64,000 nucleotides of DNA from Methylophilus sp. QUAN (GTDB lineage: Bacteria; Pseudomonadota; Gammaproteobacteria; Burkholderiales; Methylophilaceae): positions 1,550,001 through 1,614,000 of the forward strand of contig NZ_JADKYT010000001.1 in assembly GCF_015354445.1 (NCBI RefSeq), given 5' to 3'. The position numbers and the translations under genes were made by a program. The notes beneath the pieces were generated by a model that made no database searches, had not been told where the DNA came from, and was given only the letters and a program-made list of their open reading frames with translations. Positions within the stretch are counted from its first letter, which is position 1. The number at the start of each line of letters is the position of its first letter. Shown piece by piece: positions 33,931-42,787 of the stretch.

Positions 33931-34188
33931 CTATGCGTACCAGCTTTGAAGATTGTTTCTTGTCAGTTGCATGGTTTTCAAGATCGCCATAAAGGTAACC
34001 AGGAATGACCATGACATCATTTCAATAAACAACCCATCACCAATTGAGCCTAAGCTGAATGAGTGAAAAGCGGCACAAATGACCAGAGCAGATAAACTGA
34101 ACAGGATCACCACAGCTGGGACTGAAGCCAAAAATACATGCTTAACCAAACCCAACAACAGACTACCTAAAAAGTTAAAAATACTCAT
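33931..34188 (-). CDS. Small membrane protein with three hydrophobic segments
   Basis: 85 residues from the ATG at 34188 (MSIFNFLGSLLLGLVKHVFL), preceded by GGAGGAUUCUUCA. Hydrophobic stretches at about 15-30, 25-45 (VPAVVILFSLSALVICAAF) and 55-72. Not recognised. It heads the long minus-strand accessory block. Confidence 0.6.
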   Translation of the reverse strand: MSIFNFLGSLLLGLVKHVFLASVPAVVILFSLSALVICAAFHSFSLGSIGDGLFIEMMSWSFLVTFMAILKTMQLTRNNLQSWYA

Positions 34189-34349
34189 TGAAGAATCCTC
34201 CAGGACAGATTGGGAGTGCCACCCCCCACAGATAAAAAACACTGGTTGGCGACCAGTGGTTGAAATAAAAAAACCACGGGTCACCATGAGGTGGCCTCAT
34301 GGCTGGAGATATTCGGGTTATCGTGCCCGGTAAGAATTAACTTACCGGG
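34189..34349 (-). promoter_or_regulatory. Structured leader at head of the accessory block
   Basis: In mRNA sense: CCCGGUAAG...CUUACCGGG (9 bp, 34349-34326), CAUGAGG-CCA-CCUCAUG (34301-34285), ACCACUGGUCGCCAACCAGUG, and finally CUCC...GGAG over the SD of the gene at 34188. Beyond it, 34350-34646 holds no gene I can support; a 72-residue minus frame there has no binding site. It may contain the promoter of the block. Confidence 0.5.
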
Positions 34350-34646
34350 CGACAATAAGGGTTGTTCCTTTACGCAGGTTCACGACAAGACAATGCCAAT
34401 ACAGTAAAAAACTGCTGGTCTTAATTCTCTTGATTGAATGGCTTAAAGCCGAGGTACGAAACGGGTTCGTAAGGTGTTATAGCCAGATTGTGGCGGTGTG
34501 TGTCTGCAAGAGACATTGTGCATAAGCACTGTTTGAGATGCTAAGAACTTAGTCTCAGCTGCATGAGGACTCGCCTCAAAGATGGAATAATCGTATTTCT
34601 GCCCCATTTTTTTGTCAAGCGATTTCTTATCAAGACCTAGAGCATA

Positions 34647-34680
34647 GTTACAAACAAGCATTTCTGCCCTGTTATCTAAC
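34647..34680 (+). promoter_or_regulatory. Shared bipartite promoter motif, copy E (AcaB-like operon)
   Basis: Plus strand: GTTACAAACA (34647-34656), 13 bp, TGTTATCTAAC (34670-34680), then CACGC. The upstream box is identical to copy A and the core differs by one base. It lies about 63 bp before the ATG at 34743. Confidence 0.6.
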
Positions 34681-34742
34681 CACGCATGAAAACGATGGCT
34701 AGTCCAAAATCATGACACCCATCAATCTAACTGGAGATAATC

Positions 34743-35528
34743 ATGGCAAAAGACCCACAAATCGATAAGCAGAGCAAACCAGTGACGCCCACAAAGACCA
34801 AGGGCGCTCAGTTGGCGAAAGCTAACGTAAAGGATTTGCTCACCCAACAACGCAATTTCTTTGACAACCACCGTGGTGCAGTCGTAACAACACCACACAC
34901 CTTTTACCATCCGATCATTGAGCGTATTTACCGCCGCAACTTTGACCAGATGTCTGAGTACCTGCACTTCATTCCTGTTTTCGGCCGTGTGCTGATTGAG
35001 AAAGAGGAAGATGTACTCAAGATTGAAGTCCACGTTAAGAATTCGATCATCAAACACACTGAAGCGTTGCAGAAATTACTGCGCGAGTGTGACGTTACAT
35101 ACTCTACCCACGGCCTGGTTACTCCTACTTCCTTCATCAATGGTGTATCCGTTGATGTGAAGTTGACTTCACCTCTGGCCCGTATTTACTACGAATTGCA
35201 CGATACCGCTGACCGCTTCCTGATGACAATGACCGACCTTTGGGTGCGTGGTTTACTGCATGAAGAAGATTTCGAGCTGAACGAGAAAAAACGTAGTGAC
35301 TTTGAGCTCGACGTGAAGCGCATGCTCAATACTGTCATGGGTACAATCGTTCGCCAGCACCGCGCTATCTTGAACCGCATTCGTCGTGAACAACAAAGCG
35401 CAAACCAAAAAGGTGAAGTTGCAACTGAGGCAAAAGTAGAGCAGCCTGTTGAAGATGTAGCAGCTGTGCAAGCTCTTGACGATACGCCACATGAAGAAAC
35501 CCCAGCTGAGGTGGTGAAAGCCGCATGA
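34743..35528 (+). CDS. AcaB/PFL_4669-like conjugative-element protein
   Basis: 261 residues. A basic, disordered N-terminus, then a helical core with GVSVDVKLTSPLARIYYELH, TADRFLMTMTDLWVRGLLHE. This resembles the PFL_4669/DUF1845 family of conjugative elements, in which AcaB of IncC plasmids is a transcriptional activator. The end (about 225-261) is an acidic Ala/Glu/Val tail. GGAG precedes the ATG, and the stop overlaps the following helicase start (ATGA). If the family call is right, it is a transfer regulator; otherwise a helicase partner. No DNA-binding motif is obvious to me. Confidence 0.5.
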   Translation: MAKDPQIDKQSKPVTPTKTKGAQLAKANVKDLLTQQRNFFDNHRGAVVTTPHTFYHPIIERIYRRNFDQMSEYLHFIPVFGRVLIEKEEDVLKIEVHVKNSIIKHTEALQKLLRECDVTYSTHGLVTPTSFINGVSVDVKLTSPLARIYYELHDTADRFLMTMTDLWVRGLLHEEDFELNEKKRSDFELDVKRMLNTVMGTIVRQHRAILNRIRREQQSANQKGEVATEAKVEQPVEDVAAVQALDDTPHEETPAEVVKAA

Positions 35529-37303
35529 GTTTAAATGCCGACCAGTTAGCAGCAGTTGAATGCGACGATCCATTGTTGGTCGTCGCATGTCCGGGGTCTG
35601 GTAAGACTCACCTCGTTGTCCAGAAAATGTCGCGCATACTCAAGCGCAGTCAATACGCCAAAATTGTCGGTGTTACCTTCACACGCGATGGTGCCAAAGA
35701 ACTGCAACACAGGGTTCAGAAAGAGTATGGCGATACTGGAGGCCGCTGCTACGTTTCGACATTTCACTCATTGGCATTAAATCATCTCAAGCGGAACAAA
35801 ATTAAGACACATATTGCATCCAATGCAGAAGTGCTTAACTCCGTTTCCCGGGCCTTGGATAAACTTGGCATTACCGATATCAAACCATTTGATGCATTGG
35901 GCATGATCGAAGCTTGTAAGAGCAAATCTCACTACGAGCCAACGAATGATCAAACGGGGCAAATCTACACGGTCTATCAGGAAATTTGTAAACGTAACCA
36001 CATCATAGACTTCTATGATGTCATGCGCATGTCACTCGACATGATCAAGGACGGATCACTGCCGATACTTGGTGCCACTCACATGTTGGTCGATGAATTC
36101 CAGGATGTTGATGAAGTGCAATTCCAGTATCTCATGGAGCATTATCGTTCCGGTAAGGTCACGACCACCGCCGTAGGCGACGACGACCAAACCATTTTCG
36201 GTTTCAGAAATGCGCTGGGCTATGAAGGCATGCTCAAATACGAGAAGGAAACCAACGCCACACGCGTAACTCTAGGCTTGAATTACCGGTGCCACAGAGA
36301 AATTCTGACTCCGGCTGACCGATTGATTCTGAATAACCAAAATCGCCTGTCCAAAAGACTTGTTGCTAACAAAGGTCGTGGCGGCACCATTACCAAGGAA
36401 CGCTTCAACAAACGAGTTAATGAGGCGCATGCTGTAGCTGATCGCATTCAGTCTACACTTGAGGTCGAGGTCAGAGACAATCGAGAACATTTCGTGGTCA
36501 AACCCAGCCAATGGGCTGTGCTGGCCAGGAATAATGACATGTTGGATGAAATTGATGCTGTATTGCGTTCCCGGAGGATTCCAGCCTACAAATCTGGTAC
36601 CAGTTTTTGGGAGAAGTCCATTCCAGCCATGATGCTGACCGTATTGCGTTCTATGTGCAAAAAGGAACGTGTTGGTATCGAGCACCTTTTGCATTGGAGT
36701 GGTGTGGCTGCCAACGACATCGATGATCTTCGCGAATTGATTGGTGACGATTGGATTGCAATTTACGACATCAAGGCAATGAATGCTTTGGATTTAAGCC
36801 AATTCGAGGTTTTAGCAAAGGATATTCTCCAAGAATTTACGATGCGGATACCTGGTTTGGCCAAACGCGCAATCAAAGCCTCACCCGATGATGTCATTCG
36901 TGTCTTGCGTGGCCTCGGTGACTGGATGATGACACGCACAAACAAGCAAAACGAACACAGACAAATTGAACTTGTCTGCGAGATCCTGTCCGGCCTGAAT
37001 GGCTCTCTGTTGGAGCGTATTCAAATAGTCACGAAGAAGCCAGAAAACGAGAATAAAGATGCAGGGGTAGCCTTATCAACCATGCACAGTAGCAAAGGCC
37101 TGGAGTTCGATAACGTATGGATTATTGGCGTAGAGGAAAAGGTCATTCCCTCGACAAAGGATAATGACTATTCAGTTGAAAATATCGAGGAAGAGCGCAA
37201 GCTGATGTACGTCGCAATGACTCGCGCACGTAACAACCTCATCATTAGTTCAGCTCAGCCAAATGATGAGAGTTTCTTCATCAAAGAGATATTCCCCAGC
37301 TAA
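35525..37303 (+). CDS. UvrD/Rep-like superfamily 1 helicase
   Basis: 592 residues. Motifs in order: Q-region NADQLAAVE, Walker A VACPGSGKT, motif Ia VGVTFTRDGAKEL, Walker B HMLVDEFQDVD, motif III VGDDDQTIFGFRNA, motif IV LGLNYRCH, motif V STMHSSKGLEFDNV and motif VI LMYVAMTRARNNL. It is a 3'-5' DNA helicase, shorter than chromosomal UvrD (about 720). It may act in plasmid replication, repair or transfer. It overlaps the AcaB-like gene by 4 bp and ends in a 4-bp convergent overlap with the RecG-like gene. Confidence 0.92.
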   Translation: MSLNADQLAAVECDDPLLVVACPGSGKTHLVVQKMSRILKRSQYAKIVGVTFTRDGAKELQHRVQKEYGDTGGRCYVSTFHSLALNHLKRNKIKTHIASNAEVLNSVSRALDKLGITDIKPFDALGMIEACKSKSHYEPTNDQTGQIYTVYQEICKRNHIIDFYDVMRMSLDMIKDGSLPILGATHMLVDEFQDVDEVQFQYLMEHYRSGKVTTTAVGDDDQTIFGFRNALGYEGMLKYEKETNATRVTLGLNYRCHREILTPADRLILNNQNRLSKRLVANKGRGGTITKERFNKRVNEAHAVADRIQSTLEVEVRDNREHFVVKPSQWAVLARNNDMLDEIDAVLRSRRIPAYKSGTSFWEKSIPAMMLTVLRSMCKKERVGIEHLLHWSGVAANDIDDLRELIGDDWIAIYDIKAMNALDLSQFEVLAKDILQEFTMRIPGLAKRAIKASPDDVIRVLRGLGDWMMTRTNKQNEHRQIELVCEILSGLNGSLLERIQIVTKKPENENKDAGVALSTMHSSKGLEFDNVWIIGVEEKVIPSTKDNDYSVENIEEERKLMYVAMTRARNNLIISSAQPNDESFFIKEIFPS

Positions 37304-39225
37304 GGCGCCGACATAATTGCAGCAATGTCGGATGGTCTTAGCTGGACCCCTTGAAAAATACCGCTTCTTGAAGCTCCATGCTGGCTTTCGGCATCCTCAG
37401 ACAAATCACCAAAACCACGCATTTCCATATCCATCTCAGCCAGTTTATGGCCCTGAGTGATATTCACCAGTAACATCAATCTTTCCCGGGCCACGGAATC
37501 GATCTGGTCTGGTACATACAGGAAGAAATATCCCAACCCGCCCTTACGCACTAACCGGCCTCTCAACTGATGTAACTGGGTGGCCCCGTAGCGTTCTGGA
37601 TTGATAACCACCACAGCTCGTAAGCCAGGAATTGTGACGCCTCGCTCCAAAATGCTGGTAGTGACAATCAGCTTGTATTTGCCATCTTTGACGTCTTGGG
37701 TAATCGTTTGCTTTTCTTCAGCAGTCATTTTCCCGTGCAGGCATGCCACAAGCCCAGGATATTTCCTGTTCCATGCGTTGAATGCCTCGATAGCAGACTT
37801 GCGCTCATCCTCACCAGATACTTGCGGATAGACAATAGCGACCTGAGATCCTGATTCAATAACCCGGTGCACATGGCTAAACAGTTTTTCCCTGTCTTCA
37901 CGCCCTACCAGGTGCGTTTGAATCTGCTTCTTGACCGGTGATTGAGTCAGGATAGAAATATCCATGCCGCCATGTGAAATCATGGCCGCTGTACGTGGGA
38001 TGCAGGTAGCAGTAGATTCCAGCATATTGGTGTGGACTTGAGCAAGTTGCTCACGTTGCTTCACAGAGAATCGCTCTTGCTCATCAACAATCAGGTAATC
38101 GGGTGTCCATTTCTGTTTTTCCAAGCGGTTTAGCAAGGCCACAGTACCGATGATTACTGGGTTATCCATGATATCCACGACTTTAGTGCTACCCAAAGCC
38201 TTCACGAATCTCTTCTTTGGCCACCATGCTGAAAACTCTTCGTAAAGCTGGTCGACCAAAAGCAAGTTAGGGGTAAGAATTGCGACACGTGCGCCCTCTT
38301 CATTCGCTGCTACGGCCGTTACCCCAATCACATAGCTTTTGCCTACCCCTACGTCACCATTGAGAAGTCTGCTCATAGGATATGGCGAATTTAAGTCTGC
38401 TACGATTTCTTTGATTGAACGTAGCTGATCATCTGTAGCCTGATAAGGAATATTGCTGGCTGCAGACTGCCATGCCTTATCGCTGATCATGATGGCTGAT
38501 TGTGCGACAGGCTTTTTCTGTTTTTTCTTAGCGCCTTCTTTTACTGCCTCATACGCCGCGAGCTTCCGGGCTGCCAACATGCCCTTTTCCGCATGTTCCA
38601 GCGTCTTAGGTGCGTGGACATCGATCAGGATGTCTTGAATAGTCCGATAATTCTTGATTGCAGCCTTTTGCAGGATGTATTCCTCATCCATGCCATCCAA
38701 CATCCTTCGGATATACTCCGCACTTTGTGGAAGATATTTATCTAAAGCCTCTTGCGCGTATTCAGCAAAGGTTTCTTCAGACACAACCTTCTTCTTTCCG
38801 CGATATTGCGCAACGACACGACCAATTGCGATGGCGTTGATTAACTCGGGGGAATCAAACTGGATTTCTTCATTCCAGATCTTCACTTTTGCCCTTACAA
38901 AGATCTTCATGCCAGCCTTCAGGTTTTTCCACTCATACACCCCACCGAATACAGTGATACGGATGGGTTGATTTTCATCAGATGCAAAAAATGAAACACG
39001 AGGCTTATCGCCAAATTTATTAGCAAACCCTGCATCAGTGGTCACCGTAAGCGAATAAATGCGCTGTAGGCCGTCAAAATGCGTATCCTGTACCGTTTTT
39101 TCTACGGTTGTTAAGTCCAAATAACCCTTTGGTAAGTGTAAAAGGATTTGTTCAGGCACATATATGCCCAACGTTTGCAAACGTGCGAAGCGTTTACCAC
39201 TTGTATCCGGGATGGCATGGGTCAT
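37300..39225 (-). CDS. RecG-like DNA helicase
   Basis: 641 residues, slightly shorter than RecG (about 690). The N-terminal wedge region shows LQTLGIYVPEQILLHLPKGY and an OB-like stretch. Helicase motifs: Walker A LLNGDVGVGKS, ILTPNLLLVDQLYEEF, the DEQxRF motif VDEQERFSVKQREQL, TATCIPRTAAM and LRGRLVRKGGLGYFFLYV. RecG remodels stalled forks and Holliday junctions. Preceded by a coupled gene (4-bp overlap). Plasmid RecG-like proteins may help replication control. Confidence 0.88.
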   Translation of the reverse strand: MTHAIPDTSGKRFARLQTLGIYVPEQILLHLPKGYLDLTTVEKTVQDTHFDGLQRIYSLTVTTDAGFANKFGDKPRVSFFASDENQPIRITVFGGVYEWKNLKAGMKIFVRAKVKIWNEEIQFDSPELINAIAIGRVVAQYRGKKKVVSEETFAEYAQEALDKYLPQSAEYIRRMLDGMDEEYILQKAAIKNYRTIQDILIDVHAPKTLEHAEKGMLAARKLAAYEAVKEGAKKKQKKPVAQSAIMISDKAWQSAASNIPYQATDDQLRSIKEIVADLNSPYPMSRLLNGDVGVGKSYVIGVTAVAANEEGARVAILTPNLLLVDQLYEEFSAWWPKKRFVKALGSTKVVDIMDNPVIIGTVALLNRLEKQKWTPDYLIVDEQERFSVKQREQLAQVHTNMLESTATCIPRTAAMISHGGMDISILTQSPVKKQIQTHLVGREDREKLFSHVHRVIESGSQVAIVYPQVSGEDERKSAIEAFNAWNRKYPGLVACLHGKMTAEEKQTITQDVKDGKYKLIVTTSILERGVTIPGLRAVVVINPERYGATQLHQLRGRLVRKGGLGYFFLYVPDQIDSVARERLMLLVNITQGHKLAEMDMEMRGFGDLSEDAESQHGASRSGIFQGVQLRPSDIAAIMSAP

Positions 39226-40202
39226 TTCATTACCAGCCTCATAACAGTCAAGAATTCTGGTTTTTTATAACTTGGGAAACTTTCACCCAGGCGATCAATA
39301 ACCATCACTGCCAGCTGTACTGCATCCTCAAGAGAGATAGGCACACCACGCGCACCACCTTCTTTTGAAAAGAGGTTCAAATAAAACTTACCTTCCTGCT
39401 TTTCAATTGAAAATCCCTTGTCATTCTTTTGGCCATGCGACTTGTATTCGACCTTATTTCGTATGTGAGTTAATACTGACAAAACACCGATTAACTCATT
39501 ACGCGTGAATTGGAAATGAACAGCGTTTTTCCAATCAAAATTACGATTCCCTCCTGGTGCCACTTTGGCTGCATCAATGTTGATTGTTGGAATATTCCCA
39601 GACTTAGTACGCGAATCATTGAAGCATAGAGCCGTATCCTTTCCAAAAAAGTGAAGTGATCGATACTTTTCACCATTTTGCTGGATCTTTGGCTCTGTAT
39701 TTTCATTACCAGTGTAGCTATCGTTGACATCATATTGTTCGTTTGATGGCATGTTATTGTTCGTCGGCGCCGAATTTGATTGCCGGTTTTGTTGTTGCGT
39801 TTGCTGAGGAAGCACCCCATCAAAGCGGTTGCGAATCTCATTTAGAAAGCTTACGTCACCAGTCGTATCAAACTGCTTCATCAGGTTTCGAATCTCATTA
39901 CCCTGCTCTATTCCAAGCTTGACCAACAAATCATGATTGAACTGAATATTATGATTTGTCAGGAATTTGATTGCCTGATTTGTAGATAGGCATAAGCATG
40001 AAGCCAGGTAACGCAGATTTTCATCCCTACCCTGCTCTTTTGTAACAACATCTATCAACGCTTGCTTGAACCTATCGCCCGTCATTTTTCTGGCTGACAC
40101 TACAGCAGGCTTCAAAATGTTTTTAAAGCCTACTTTTTCCAATAAAGCTAATGCTTCCCCCATTGTGTTCAGTGTTGGCGTACTCATCAGTTGCTGACTC
40201 AT
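39222..40202 (-). CDS. Hypothetical protein coupled to RecG-like helicase
   Basis: 326 residues. A helical N-terminal domain (to about 130), a Gln/Asn-rich linker (TQQQNRQSNSAPTNNNMPSN) and a mixed alpha/beta C-terminal domain (about 175-326) with LHFFGKDTALCFNDSRT and NAVHFQFTRNELIGVLSVL. AAGGGAAGA precedes the ATG. The stop overlaps the RecG-like start by 4 bp. The linker-plus-domain layout suggests a nucleic-acid-binding partner of the helicase, but I do not recognise the family. Confidence 0.6.
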   Translation of the reverse strand: MSQQLMSTPTLNTMGEALALLEKVGFKNILKPAVVSARKMTGDRFKQALIDVVTKEQGRDENLRYLASCLCLSTNQAIKFLTNHNIQFNHDLLVKLGIEQGNEIRNLMKQFDTTGDVSFLNEIRNRFDGVLPQQTQQQNRQSNSAPTNNNMPSNEQYDVNDSYTGNENTEPKIQQNGEKYRSLHFFGKDTALCFNDSRTKSGNIPTINIDAAKVAPGGNRNFDWKNAVHFQFTRNELIGVLSVLTHIRNKVEYKSHGQKNDKGFSIEKQEGKFYLNLFSKEGGARGVPISLEDAVQLAVMVIDRLGESFPSYKKPEFLTVMRLVMK

Positions 40203-40227
40203 AAATCTTCCCTTGCGGTATAGACAG

Positions 40228-40497
40228 TATTGTCGGTATTAACCGTATTAACTACATTAATCATATATTGAATATATAACGACTATATTCTATAGTCAAT
40301 ATTAACTATATTATTAATATTGTTTGCATGGTTTGTATAATTAATATTTACAATATTGTCATTATTGTCTGTATTAATAACATTAATAGTATTTACTTTA
40401 TTGTTCACATTATTTATATTGATAACGTTGCACACGTAATCAATGTTAACAATCCATATTAGGTTATGAAGGTTGATAACATTGGAAACCTTAACCA
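40228..40497 (+). repeat. Array of about 30 degenerate 9-bp repeats, probable centromere (parS)
   Basis: From 40228 to 40497 the sequence can be written as consecutive nonamers with no slips: TATTGTCGG, TATTAACCG, TATTAACTA, CATTAATCA ... TATTGTCAT, TATTGTCTG, TATTAATAA, CATTAATAG, TATTTACTT, TATTGTTCA ... GGTTGATAA, CATTGGAAA, CCTTAACCA. The loose consensus is YATTRWYAA. It lies directly upstream of parA and a small RHH-type parB-like gene, where centromeres of this partition class sit. A 71-residue open frame on the minus strand (Asn/Ile/Val in a 3-residue rhythm) is a by-product of the repeats. Confidence 0.75.
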
Positions 40498-40510
40498 CAT
40501 AATCAGAACG

Positions 40511-40536
40511 GTATAGATGGTTAATATCGTCTATAC
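40511..40536 (+). promoter_or_regulatory. Inverted repeat operator upstream of parA
   Basis: GTATAGA (40511-40517) and TCTATAC (40530-40536) form a dyad with a 12-bp centre, covering a likely -10 (TATACT, 40532-40537). It is well placed for autoregulation of parA by ParA or the ParB-like protein. Confidence 0.5.
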
Positions 40537-40558
40537 TGTTAATACAAATGGAGTTGCT

Positions 40559-41260
40559 ATGATCGTAGTTTTTGGGACACGTAAGGGTGGTGCTGGTAAA
40601 AGCACACTTTCTTTGAATATTGCTGCATTGCGTAAACTAAAAGGTCATGATGTCTGCATGGTAGATTGTGATGACCAGAAAACAGTGACACGCTGGAATG
40701 CAACGCGAAATGAACATGGAGTAGAGCCAGCAATCCCTTTGATTAATGCACTCGGTACTGATGTTGTATCGATTATCCGAGAGCAAGCAAAGCGTTATGA
40801 CGACTTAGTGATTGATGTACCTGGTAGAGATGCTGCTGAATTACGGCATAGCCTTCTGGTTTGCGATGTAATGGTTATACCTGTCAAAGTAAGTCTGACT
40901 GATGTCTGGGCCTTGGAAAAAGATATTGCAATGGTTTATGAGCTTCAGCAGCAACGTAAGGCCATTGGTCTGGGTATGAGAGTGGTGATGCTATTCAATG
41001 AAGTGCCAACGCTGCCAAATGTACGCGACAAACAAATCAACGACCTTGCAGAAGTAATCCTCAAAATGCAGGATCAAATGCAAGCAGCAGGTATTGAAGT
41101 ATGCAGCGTACAAATCACAGATCGTGATTCCTTCAAAAAAGTATTGGGTAAAGGTAAATCCATCTTTGAGATTCCCCCGGAAAACCAAACTAAATCAGAC
41201 CAATCAGCACAAGAGGAAATGCAAGGCCTCTATGATTTCATATATGGAGTAGAAAAATGA
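40559..41260 (+). CDS. parA: ParA-type partition ATPase
   Basis: 233 residues from the ATG at 40559, with GGAG seven bases upstream; the ATG at 40517 lies in the operator. The deviant Walker A is FGTRKGGAGKSTLSLN, followed by VDCDDQKTVTRW, LVIDVPGRDAAELR and VMVIPVKVSLTDVWAL. The size and lack of an N-terminal HTH put it with short type Ib ParA/ParF ATPases. It moves plasmid copies with the ParB-like protein encoded by the next gene, which overlaps it by 4 bp. Confidence 0.92.
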   Translation: MIVVFGTRKGGAGKSTLSLNIAALRKLKGHDVCMVDCDDQKTVTRWNATRNEHGVEPAIPLINALGTDVVSIIREQAKRYDDLVIDVPGRDAAELRHSLLVCDVMVIPVKVSLTDVWALEKDIAMVYELQQQRKAIGLGMRVVMLFNEVPTLPNVRDKQINDLAEVILKMQDQMQAAGIEVCSVQITDRDSFKKVLGKGKSIFEIPPENQTKSDQSAQEEMQGLYDFIYGVEK

Positions 41261-41706
41261 CAGCAAAAAAAGAAAGCCAGTTGGATAAGTTGATTGCATT
41301 AGGCCAACAGTCCGGCTTTGTAAATAAGGGTGAGGCTACGTCTGCCACAGAAAATTCAACGGTCACTGAACAAGAAGAAAAAAAGACAGAACCCAAAAGG
41401 GAAGGGGAGGGGACTGTTGCTAAAAAGGCGGTTAAGCAGAAAGAGGCCAAACCAACGCCAGCTATCAGCAATAAGCTCAATTCTTTGAACTTGAATCCAT
41501 TTCCTTGGATGGAAGCATCACATGATGTGATCAAACCTTTGATTGTAGAAATGCCACAGGATCTGAAACTGCTATTAGAAGGGATTGCTCGTGCTGTACC
41601 AGGCCAAAGCATGAAATCTATAGTTGTTCATATCCTGAAGAGCGAGCTTCCAGGTATTGCAAAAGAATTAAATTTACCGCTACCTGATAGTCTTAAAGAC
41701 CTTTAG
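41257..41706 (+). CDS. Small ParB-like centromere-binding protein (ribbon-helix-helix)
   Basis: 149 residues. A disordered, charged N-terminal half (about 1-80, EEKKTEPKREGEGTVAKKA) and a C-terminal module PLIVEMPQDLKLLLEGIAR, AVPGQSMKSIVVHILKSELP, which has the strand-helix-helix pattern of RHH DNA-binding proteins. Short RHH partners with a flexible N-terminus (ParG-like) are typical of type Ib partition. It probably binds the 9-bp array at 40228-40497. The protein is not a canonical ParB. Confidence 0.75.
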   Translation: MTAKKESQLDKLIALGQQSGFVNKGEATSATENSTVTEQEEKKTEPKREGEGTVAKKAVKQKEAKPTPAISNKLNSLNLNPFPWMEASHDVIKPLIVEMPQDLKLLLEGIARAVPGQSMKSIVVHILKSELPGIAKELNLPLPDSLKDL

Positions 41707-41797
41707 GTGTTGATGTATTTATAAAAAACAAACAAACATAATGTTGTTGTGTATTTCAAATCATTTAACCTATTGATAATAAATTAAAAATACAAAG

Positions 41798-42688
41798 TTA
41801 GGTTACTGTTTACGGGATTAAAAGTAGGGATAAGTTACCGCTTACGGTATAACTAGGTTACCTTCTACAGGATATTGGACGATATTAGGTTACCGTTTGC
41901 GGGATGCAAATTGGGCATAAGTTACCATTTGCGGTACGTATAAGTTACCACTTACGGGATAGGTTACCATTTACGGTATATTCCTTAAGATCACATTTAA
42001 AATCATAAGCTTACGAACTTAGGTGACCATTTACGGGATGAAAAGGTTACCGTTTACGGGATGCTCAGATTATACGAGTGGTCAGCAACAGGCTGGAATC
42101 ACTCTAAATAATTGAAAATAAAGAATTATTTCGTATATTAAACCAATATTGCTGAATAAATAGGTTACCGAATACGGGATGACCAGCACTTAGGTTACCT
42201 TTTACGGGATCAAAAACTTTTCCAATGCCGCACTTAAACCATAAGTGTATATAAGCAATATAAGCCCTTATTTAATAATGCTTTTATAAATCGTCTGTGC
42301 TAGGCGATTTTCTTAACATCTAGTCTCCAAGAGCCTCCTAACCCTATTTAGGTTACCATTTACGGGATATAACCAGGGCCAGTTTTGCCACTTAGGTTAC
42401 CGTTTACGGGATGGTTTTAGTGGATAGCCTAAGTTAGGTTACCGTTTGCGGGATGAATAACTCTAATTTCATTCATTTTTTATTAATACATTGCCATTAT
42501 TTGGTATTACTGACAGTGAATGCTTACTTTTTACTGCTTATTGTCCCGTTAAAGGTAACCTAAGTCCTCTTTTTGATCCCGTAAACGGTAACCTAAGTCC
42601 TAATTCAGCCTGGTTTATTGAGCGAATATATCCCTGCGTCCTGTAAACGGTAACCTAAGTGCTGGTCATCCCGTAAACGGTAACCTAA
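41798..42688. repeat. Replication origin with 14 direct and 4 inverted iterons
   Basis: Consensus TTAGGTTACCGTTTACGGGAT. Direct copies (plus) begin at about 41798, 41832, 41854, 41885, 41919, 41942, 41961, 42019, 42043, 42161, 42190, 42348, 42392 and 42434. Inverted copies lie at 42543-42563, 42576-42596, 42638-42658 and 42668-42688. Several early copies are variants (AAGTTACC..., ...ACGGTAT). Each unit contains an internal CCGT-TT-ACGG dyad. AT-rich stretches (42090-42160, 42210-42300, 42455-42540) lie between clusters and are candidate melting regions. 41707-41797 holds nothing recognisable. Confidence 0.93.
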
Positions 42689-42787
42689 CTTTCGATTTCA
42701 AAAAAAGGGTGTCGGCCACTTTACAAAGGATTTTTGTGTGGGCATACTTAGGTTACAAAATTAACCCTCAATAAGTAACCGAAGCAA

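Noticed and set aside
34443-34661. 72-residue minus-strand frame in the gap before the AcaB-like gene
   Set aside because: No Shine-Dalgarno sequence, and it runs through promoter motif E on the other strand; the sequence has no recognisable fold.
40228-40497. CRISPR array
   Set aside because: The units are 9 bp, contiguous and degenerate, without spacers, and no cas gene is present.
40283-40498. 71-residue minus-strand open frame rich in Asn, Ile and Val
   Set aside because: It is a by-product of the 9-bp repeats in the centromere (three-codon rhythm); there is no binding site and the composition is not protein-like.
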